Part shown: positions 43,651 through 49,024 of the stretch, piece by piece
Position numbering within the stretch: position 1 is the stretch's first letter
Layout of the letters: every line of letters begins with the position of its first letter
Assembly: GCF_000455285.1 (NCBI RefSeq)
Contig: NZ_HG005289.1
Span: 255,026-304,049, forward strand
DNA: 49,024 bases
Origin: Candidatus Stoquefichus massiliensis AP9
Lineage (GTDB): Bacteria; Bacillota_I; Bacilli_A; Erysipelotrichales; Coprobacillaceae
Reading direction: 5' to 3'
Translations under genes and position numbers: made by a program
Notes under the pieces: generated by a model
Database searches by the model: none
What the model was told of the DNA's origin: nothing
What the model saw: the letters and a program-made list of their open reading frames with translations, nothing else

Positions 43651-45808
43651 ATTTTGCATTCACTTTTACAGTCTGTCCTGTCTTTAATTTTGTTCCTTTC
43701 GCTACACTTTGTTTATAAATCGTCCCTATACCATCAAATTCAATTTGAATATTTGTCATAGATGCAAAGGCTTCTGCTTCTTTACGTGACCATCCATCCA
43801 TTGATGGCATTGTGATATTTGTTCCATTTGTTTGAAGAAATACACGTGATTTAGAAGAAACTTCTGTTTTAGATTTAGGATACTGATCTAAAACAGTATC
43901 ACCATCACCAATGACTAAAGGTGTTAACTGATTTTGAGTTAACGATTTTTTCACAAAATCAACACTTTGATTTGTATATGAATCTAAGATATAAGTTGAA
44001 GTTTCTACTTCTTTTACAGACTGTTCATTCAACTTATTCAACGATGCACGAACAACGGATTTAATCAATTCAGAAGAATTCGCATTTCCACTGACTTTTC
44101 CCTGATACCAGTATGCAATAACAATTTCTGGATCATCATAAGGAGCTAAACCTACAAAACTATGTGTATAATAACCATCACTGCGGTATTTACCATCCTT
44201 GGCTACCTGCCCTGTTCCTGTCTTACCTATTAATCGGATATCATCCATATGGAAAGAATACCCTGTACTGCCTTTAATATTAATAACGCCACTTAATAAA
44301 TCTAACATCTGTTTCACAGCTTTTGATGAATAAATCTGTTTAGAATATTGTGATTTTGCTTCATAAATGGTTTGTTTCGTTTCACTGTTAACAATTTTAT
44401 CAACAAAATATGGTTCAACAGTCTTTCCATCATTTGCAAATGCACTGTAACCACGGATAAGCTGTAAAGCTGTAACTGTTGATCCTTGCCCATATCCTGT
44501 TGTTAGAAATTCAAGATCACGATTTCCTGAGCGCTTATATCCAGCAAAACCAGCAGCACTACTTAAACCATCAATTTCACTTTCTTGATAAAAACCTAAA
44601 TCTTCATAATCCTGTTTTAACGTTTCTTTATTGGAAATTTTTGTAATCATATTACAGATAGCAGTATTACTTGAATAATAGAACCCTTTTTCATAAGAAA
44701 TAGTTCCCCATCCTTTACCACTATTATGGTCATTAAGAGTTGCTACAGTTTTCCCATTAACCTTATAATGATACTGTCCTGAAGGATATGTCGCATTCAA
44801 ATTCAATCGTTCATCTGTTAATGCATTGGCATAAACAAATGCCTTATAAACTGAACCAGCTTCCACAGGTTCATTCAAAAAGAGATCAACATAATTATCT
44901 ATATCTCTTTTATTAGGATCAAAAGATGGATAATTACTGACTCCTAAGATACGCCCTGTTTTTGCTTCCATAACAACACAAGTGGCTTTATCTGAAACTT
45001 GGGCGTCAGTAAATTTTTTCATTTGTAAATCTAATTCTGTTTGAATATCAGTATCGATTGTTAAATAAATATCATTTCCGGATACTGGTGCTGTTTCACT
45101 AATGACTCCATTTGGAAGAATATAATTATTATTATCAGCCAAATAAATTTTTTGACCATTTGTTCCACTCAATTCTTCATCAAATACTTTTTCAATACCC
45201 ATTTGACCAACAATAGCATTTGTTGTTTTTCCATTAATTTCTTCAGTTAATGCTTGAGCATATCCTATCTCATAAGATGCAAAATCACCATAACGATAAT
45301 TCCTAGTTGTAAGTTCTGTAAACTCTAGTCCAGGTAATTTTAATGCATCAATTTTATCTTTAACCAAAGATGACAAATTGTTTCCATAACTTCCAAATTC
45401 CACCTGATATGTGTCTTTACTCAGACGTTCTAATAATTGATCTTCATCCATCCCAATAATTGGAGCTAATTTTTTAGCAGTATCTGCCTTATCAACAACA
45501 TAAGCAGGTTGTTTATCAATCGTGAGACGTGTATTAGATAAAATAGCATATAGTTTATATTTTTTGACATCACTTGCTATCACTTCATTATCACTCGAAT
45601 AAATTGTTCCTCGTTTTGCATAAAGTGTTTCAACTTTTTGTCGACCACCACGTTTATCGGCATATGTTCTCATATCGTTACCACTAACGAGATGTTTTCC
45701 AGTTACTCCCAAGTAAACAACATTAACAACTAATGAAACAACAATAACCATCATGATACAAATCACAATCTTTGCACTCTGGTTATTATTTTTCTTTTTC
45801 ATAGCCAT
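43649..45808 (-). CDS. pbpB: Class B penicillin-binding protein (PBP2X/PbpB-like) with two PASTA domains
   Basis: 719 residues. N-terminal basic stretch and one helix (IVICIMMVIVVSLVVNVVYLG). Pedestal starts AKRGTIYSSDNEVIA. Catalytic motifs: SVYK in VEAGSVYKAFVY (about 317), SSN in YYSSNTAIC (about 380), KTG in LIGKTGTGQ (about 529). Two C-terminal PASTA repeats: one near SYTNQSVDFVKKSL...VLDQYPKS, and one from ITMPSMDGWSRKEAEAF to GQTVKVNAK. Its place directly after ftsL marks it as the septal transpeptidase of the division complex. Overlaps the ftsL stop by one base. Confidence 0.92.
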   Translation of the reverse strand: MAMKKKNNNQSAKIVICIMMVIVVSLVVNVVYLGVTGKHLVSGNDMRTYADKRGGRQKVETLYAKRGTIYSSDNEVIASDVKKYKLYAILSNTRLTIDKQPAYVVDKADTAKKLAPIIGMDEDQLLERLSKDTYQVEFGSYGNNLSSLVKDKIDALKLPGLEFTELTTRNYRYGDFASYEIGYAQALTEEINGKTTNAIVGQMGIEKVFDEELSGTNGQKIYLADNNNYILPNGVISETAPVSGNDIYLTIDTDIQTELDLQMKKFTDAQVSDKATCVVMEAKTGRILGVSNYPSFDPNKRDIDNYVDLFLNEPVEAGSVYKAFVYANALTDERLNLNATYPSGQYHYKVNGKTVATLNDHNSGKGWGTISYEKGFYYSSNTAICNMITKISNKETLKQDYEDLGFYQESEIDGLSSAAGFAGYKRSGNRDLEFLTTGYGQGSTVTALQLIRGYSAFANDGKTVEPYFVDKIVNSETKQTIYEAKSQYSKQIYSSKAVKQMLDLLSGVINIKGSTGYSFHMDDIRLIGKTGTGQVAKDGKYRSDGYYTHSFVGLAPYDDPEIVIAYWYQGKVSGNANSSELIKSVVRASLNKLNEQSVKEVETSTYILDSYTNQSVDFVKKSLTQNQLTPLVIGDGDTVLDQYPKSKTEVSSKSRVFLQTNGTNITMPSMDGWSRKEAEAFASMTNIQIEFDGIGTIYKQSVAKGTKLKTGQTVKVNAK

Positions 45809-46116
45809 TATTCTCTTGTAACTCCTTTAACTGCAGCAGTTGATGCATTTGGTTTATATGTATATCCCTTTTTCTCTGCAATGGATTCAATACGAGGCAA
45901 AGCAGCAAGTTCTAATTGTTTGATATCTAATCCATCTATGTCTGATTCAATTGTTGCTATTTCTTTTTCAAGATTTTGACAATTAATATTTAATGTTGAT
46001 TCATAAGAATTTAATGCAACAATACCTAAAACAAATATAAAAAAACTAAATATTAATAAACGTCTTGAAAATCTAACAAATCTTGTTTCTTTTTTCTTAC
46101 TTTTCTTCATCCTCAT
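45808..46116 (-). CDS. ftsL: FtsL-type cell-division protein
   Basis: 102 residues: basic cytoplasmic start, one helix ([19 protein letters not shown]), then a short coiled coil ([40 protein letters not shown] is its span). That layout and its place between rsmH and the PBP gene identify it; sequence similarity in this family is low. It overlaps the 3' end of rsmH by 20 bases. It acts with DivIC/FtsQ-type proteins to recruit the septal PBP. Confidence 0.82.
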   Translation of the reverse strand: MRMKKSKKKETRFVRFSRRLLIFSFFIFVLGIVALNSYESTLNINCQNLEKEIATIESDIDGLDIKQLELAALPRIESIAEKKGYTYKPNASTAAVKGVTRE

Positions 46117-47044
46117 ATATCCTTTCTACAATTCTTAATTTTGCTGAATGTGAGCGATGATTTGATGCCAATTCATCTTCACTAGCAATAATTGGTTTAC
46201 GTGTAACTTTTTCAAATTTTGGTTTTAAATACTCTGGAACAATGGGCATTCCCATTGGTAAGTCTGGTTGCTTTGTCACTTCTTGAAAAGTATACTTACA
46301 AATTTTATCTTCTAGTGAATGAAATGTAATAACTGCAATTCGTCCATGTACATTCAATATATCCAAAGCATCATCCAAAGCCTTTTCAAATACATTCAAC
46401 TCATCATTCACAGCAATCCTTAGTGCCTGAAATGTTCTTTTAGCAGGATGCCCACCTTTTCTTCTCGCCGGTGCAGGAATAGCTTCTTTAATGATATCAA
46501 CCAATTCAAAAGTTGTCTCAATTGGTTTTATAGTTCGATGTCTTTCAATAGCACGAGCAATCTGTTTCGCAAATTTTTCATCTGCATATTTATATAAGAT
46601 TCTCACAATATCATTATAGTCATATGTATTGACTAAATCATAAGCTGAAAAAGATTGTCCCTGATCCATTCGCATATCAAGTTTAGCATCATAATTATAA
46701 CTAAATCCACGTTCACCATCATCAAATTGAGGTGAAGACACACCCAAATCAAAGACAATACCATCAACATGATGAATTCCTAACTTAGCAAGTTCACTCT
46801 TCAAATAACGAAAGTTTGAATAAATGATTGTAAAATGATCTGAAATTTGACTCAATCGTTCTCTTGCTGCTGCGATTGCCACTTGATCCTGATCAAAACA
46901 ATAAAGATGTCCAGTTGTCAATCTTTTCAATATTTCCTGACTATGTCCACCACCACCAAGTGTACAATCCACATAAATACCATCTTCTTTAATATTTAAA
47001 CCATTTATTGTTTCTTCTAATAAAACACTTATATGATGAAACAT
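46097..47044 (-). CDS. rsmH: 16S rRNA (cytosine-1402-N4)-methyltransferase
   Basis: 315 residues, full length. [16 protein letters not shown] start, SAM-binding [61 protein letters not shown] and [15 protein letters not shown], then the C-terminal [10 protein letters not shown]. It methylates C1402 in the ribosomal P site. It is 11 bp downstream of mraZ, in the normal order. Confidence 0.97.
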   Translation of the reverse strand: MFHHISVLLEETINGLNIKEDGIYVDCTLGGGGHSQEILKRLTTGHLYCFDQDQVAIAAARERLSQISDHFTIIYSNFRYLKSELAKLGIHHVDGIVFDLGVSSPQFDDGERGFSYNYDAKLDMRMDQGQSFSAYDLVNTYDYNDIVRILYKYADEKFAKQIARAIERHRTIKPIETTFELVDIIKEAIPAPARRKGGHPAKRTFQALRIAVNDELNVFEKALDDALDILNVHGRIAVITFHSLEDKICKYTFQEVTKQPDLPMGMPIVPEYLKPKFEKVTRKPIIASEDELASNHRSHSAKLRIVERIYEDEEK

Positions 47045-47055
47045 ATTTTTCTCCT

Positions 47056-47487
47056 TTACAGTTCAAAATCATCTAAATCTTCAGCAATATCATCAAAATT
47101 ATCTTTGTTATCTAAATAGAATTCATCCCATGCCTGACTATTCCATATCTCTACATGATCTCCAACTCCAACAATAACACACTCTTTTTCTAATTGGCCT
47201 TCTTGTCTTAAAACAAGAGGAATATTAATGCGCCCAAGTTTATCAAAGTCACATTCACTTGCTCGTGAAGTCACCAAACGTATAAAAACACGTGTTCTTT
47301 TCTTTTTCTGTGGTAAAGACTGCAATTCCTGATAATAACTTTCCCAGCCTTCTTGTGTGTATAAAGCAAGGCAGCCATCATTTCCACGTGTGACAAAAAC
47401 GCTTTCTCCACATTGACTTCTCATCTTTGCAGGAATGCTTAAACGTCCTTTTGCATCTATATTGTGTCTAAATTCACCAAAGAACAT
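47056..47487 (-). CDS. mraZ: MraZ transcriptional regulator
   Basis: 143 residues from ATG 47487 (SD GTGGGTGAT); the frame extends 11 codons further but the family starts at [16 protein letters not shown]. Two SpoVT/AbrB-like halves: [14 protein letters not shown] and [15 protein letters not shown], the DNA-binding loops of each half. It forms a ring that binds short GTG-containing repeats in its own promoter and controls the division cluster. Such repeats are present upstream here. Confidence 0.95.
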   Translation of the reverse strand: MFFGEFRHNIDAKGRLSIPAKMRSQCGESVFVTRGNDGCLALYTQEGWESYYQELQSLPQKKKRTRVFIRLVTSRASECDFDKLGRINIPLVLRQEGQLEKECVIVGVGDHVEIWNSQAWDEFYLDNKDNFDDIAEDLDDFEL

Positions 47488-47525
47488 TTTTATCACCCAC
47501 TTTATAACATTTCTATACATTCTTT

Positions 47526-47583
47526 AACACTTCATGCCACTATTATATAACATTTCATCCACCTTGTATAGAGAAATCACACT
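47526..47583 (-). promoter_or_regulatory. mraZ promoter with GTG-containing repeat boxes
   Basis: Minus strand TATACA (47570-47565), 17 bp, TATAAT (47547-47542). GTG-type boxes (AAGTGTGA, AGGTGGAT, TAGTGGCA, AAGTGTTA) occur at about 47583, 47563, 47541 and 47531, spaced 20, 22 and 10 bp, i.e. multiples of a helical turn. A fifth, AAGTGGGT, overlaps the SD. This resembles known MraZ boxes. Confidence 0.55.
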
Positions 47584-47603
47584 TCATTTTTTTATTTTTT
47601 GTA

Positions 47604-47630
47604 CAAAAAAAGTAGCAGATATCTGCTACT
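47604..47630 (-). terminator. Terminator of the transglutaminase-like gene
   Basis: A perfect 20-bp palindrome (AGTAGCAGAT/ATCTGCTACT, 47611-47630) followed on the minus strand by T7. Confidence 0.85.
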
Positions 47631-47657
47631 ATTCAATATTTTTTCAATTTTTTCCAT

Positions 47658-48770
47658 TTAATAATATAATTCTATTACTTTCAATTCATCCATACAGTAA
47701 TAAAACGAATGATCACTCCAGCATTTATTTTTTGTTAATAAGCGATATCCAAGATAATCTGACTTTAAATTTCTCTTAACCCTTTCATAAACAGCCTGAT
47801 TCTCGCATTTAATCTCTGCAATACGTGTTTTATTCTTTAAACCCTGCTGAATAGCTCGAGACAGAACATTTTCATCATATCTCCCCATATATCCATCAAC
47901 ACTACGAAAATATGGATTTCCTAACTCACTTGTCTTTTCATAAGCACTATCAGGCTGATAACATTTTAACATATCTTCACTATCCATTAAAAAATAAGCA
48001 TAACATGTATGTTCCATATCGTCATCGACTGTATCACCCCAAGTTGTATCACAATAATAGTAATCACCATTTATCTTTACCATATTCCATGCATGTCCAT
48101 CATATCCAGGCCTGTTTTCAGTTTCAATTTTCGAATCTCCCGTTATATAAGCACATGATATATTCACTTGATGCAAAAGATATTGATAAGCTCTGGCATA
48201 CCCAGCACAAACACTCTTTTGATCAAGTAAAGCACTCGGTATCTTCTGATCATCACCCACTTGTTCTTTATATTCTACATTTTTGATAATATAATCATAT
48301 AAAAGTTTGGCTTTTTGAATATCATCCTTTTGTTGTGTTGCTTCATGAATAATTCCACTTGTTTTCTGCTGGATAGCCTGATTTGTTTTCTCAACTTGTT
48401 CTTGTGTAAGATCAAATTTAGGTATAAATATAAATTTGTGTGTATCTGTATATTGAAATTCAGAATTAATATAATATATCTCTGGGTGGTCATCTAAGAC
48501 ATTTTGAAAGATATTTGATACTTTATCAGAGTTGCTTTCTTCTAATGGTATCGATCTGCTAAAATTAACAAATGTATAATAAATTCTACGATAAGTTTCT
48601 TGATCTTTTTCATTTAATTTTGAATAGAAATATTGTGAATGATTATCTTGTTGATAAATTTCTAAAATTTCCTGACTATCAACTTTATCACTCTGGGACT
48701 CTAAAAATCGGTAACCAAAAAAAACAATTAAAAAAAAGACAATAATGATTAATAGGAATTTCTTTATCAT
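47658..48770 (-). CDS. Membrane-anchored transglutaminase-like protein
   Basis: 370 residues; one N-terminal helix (FLLIIIVFFLIVFFGYRFL) with the rest outside. The transglutaminase/protease core triad is visible: Cys in QKSVCAGYARAYQYLL, His in GYDGHAWNMVKI, Asp in YYYCDTTWGDTV. A helical region precedes the core (residues 60-170) and a helix-rich tail follows. Family members act as proteases or cross-linking enzymes, and some serve in wall or cell-surface maturation; the substrate is not evident. Single gene upstream of mraZ, ended by its own terminator. Confidence 0.85.
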   Translation of the reverse strand: MIKKFLLIIIVFFLIVFFGYRFLESQSDKVDSQEILEIYQQDNHSQYFYSKLNEKDQETYRRIYYTFVNFSRSIPLEESNSDKVSNIFQNVLDDHPEIYYINSEFQYTDTHKFIFIPKFDLTQEQVEKTNQAIQQKTSGIIHEATQQKDDIQKAKLLYDYIIKNVEYKEQVGDDQKIPSALLDQKSVCAGYARAYQYLLHQVNISCAYITGDSKIETENRPGYDGHAWNMVKINGDYYYCDTTWGDTVDDDMEHTCYAYFLMDSEDMLKCYQPDSAYEKTSELGNPYFRSVDGYMGRYDENVLSRAIQQGLKNKTRIAEIKCENQAVYERVKRNLKSDYLGYRLLTKNKCWSDHSFYYCMDELKVIELYY

Positions 48771-48819
48771 GCTTTCCCCTCACTTTTCTATATCATAACA
48801 AACCATACCTTAAAAATAA

Positions 48820-49010
48820 AGATTTTTTATTAAAATCACAATCAGATATAATTAATGACTTACATATTACCTCAAGCAATGTTTCTGATTGGGTAAGTGC
48901 AAAAATATCCACAAATAGATAAAGTACAGATGATTGCCGATTATTTACATATTTATCAATCAAATCTTATAAAAAATAAAAATGATGATGAATATATACT
49001 CACAAGCTGA
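48820..49010 (+). pseudogene. XRE-family HTH regulator remnant
   Basis: Plus-strand reading KSQSDIINDLHITSSNVSDW, then VSAK (48833 on) matches the second half of an XRE helix-turn-helix. One frame change near 48899 gives KYPQIDKVQMIADYLHIY, then QSNLI, the usual end of that domain, with a stop at 49008-49010. No start codon or SD is visible. A decayed or frameshifted gene at the window edge. Confidence 0.45.
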
Positions 49011-49024
49011 TATTTCTTATACCC

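Noticed and set aside
47912-48286. 124-codon plus-strand ORF
   Set aside because: Antisense to the transglutaminase-like gene, His-rich by reading codons in the wrong frame, no SD.
1-49024. CRISPR arrays, tRNA/rRNA genes, intact insertion sequences, prophage
   Set aside because: No regularly spaced repeats, cloverleaf-like segments, transposase with terminal repeats or phage structural genes were seen on reading.

Overview
The window is AT-rich DNA (roughly 70% A+T) from a low-GC Firmicute. Strong AGGAGG-type ribosome binding sites, an agr-type peptide system, a LoaP-type antiterminator and an mraZ-rsmH-ftsL-PBP cluster all fit a gut member of the Erysipelotrichia (Coprobacillus/Thomasclavelia-like). 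The genus is an inference. I saw no rRNA, tRNA, CRISPR array or intact insertion sequence.

Layout. 1-2659: 5' part of a secreted M6-type metalloprotease with Ig-like repeats (minus strand, runs off the left edge). 2931-5844: an agr-like quorum-sensing locus. agrB and an unannotated agrD (predicted Ser-lactone peptide) read plus; the AgrC kinase reads minus. It is followed by a frameshifted, truncated AgrA remnant joined to a cytidine-deaminase domain that looks like the C-terminal half of a longer protein. 5996-8884: a MerR-methyltransferase fusion with a textbook 19-bp-spacer MerR promoter, and a frameshifted AAA/PD-(D/E)XK gene. 9027-13855: VanZ-like protein, LytR-CpsA-Psr protein, a large DUF2325 protein and a small partner. 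13939-14745: a decayed Rpn-type nuclease/transposase.

15009-33677 (minus) is a surface-polysaccharide operon. It begins with a PglF-like UDP-sugar dehydratase, then the antiterminator LoaP behind a bulged RNA hairpin. Next come a PglE-like aminotransferase, a PglC-like phosphoglycosyltransferase, a GNAT, a GNAT/PLP-enzyme fusion, an ATP-grasp ligase, a CapK/PaaK-like adenylating enzyme, a DUF362 protein, three glycosyltransferases, a frameshifted Wzy polymerase, UDP-glucose dehydrogenase, UDP-GlcNAc 2-epimerase and a Wzx flippase. Divergent from it (33896-37092, plus) is the Wzz-CpsB-CpsD chain-length and tyrosine-kinase module with an SGNH-like protein. The most striking signals are two G10 tracts (on the minus strand) in this very AT-rich operon. 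One sits between an SD-preceded upstream ATG and the dehydratase reading frame; the other lies at the GNAT/fusion gene boundary. Both look like phase-variation switches.

37377-38168: a small XRE regulator and a stand-alone LytTR DNA-binding protein. 38363-41572: a SWIM-domain SNF2 helicase. 41666-47487: a short division and cell-wall cluster, mraZ-rsmH-ftsL and two class B PBPs, without mraY-murD-ftsW following. 47658-48770: a membrane-anchored transglutaminase-like protein. 48820-49010: an XRE regulator remnant.

Caution: several reading-frame breaks (8299, 19570) lie in homopolymers, so read or assembly error competes with real mutation or phase variation at those sites.
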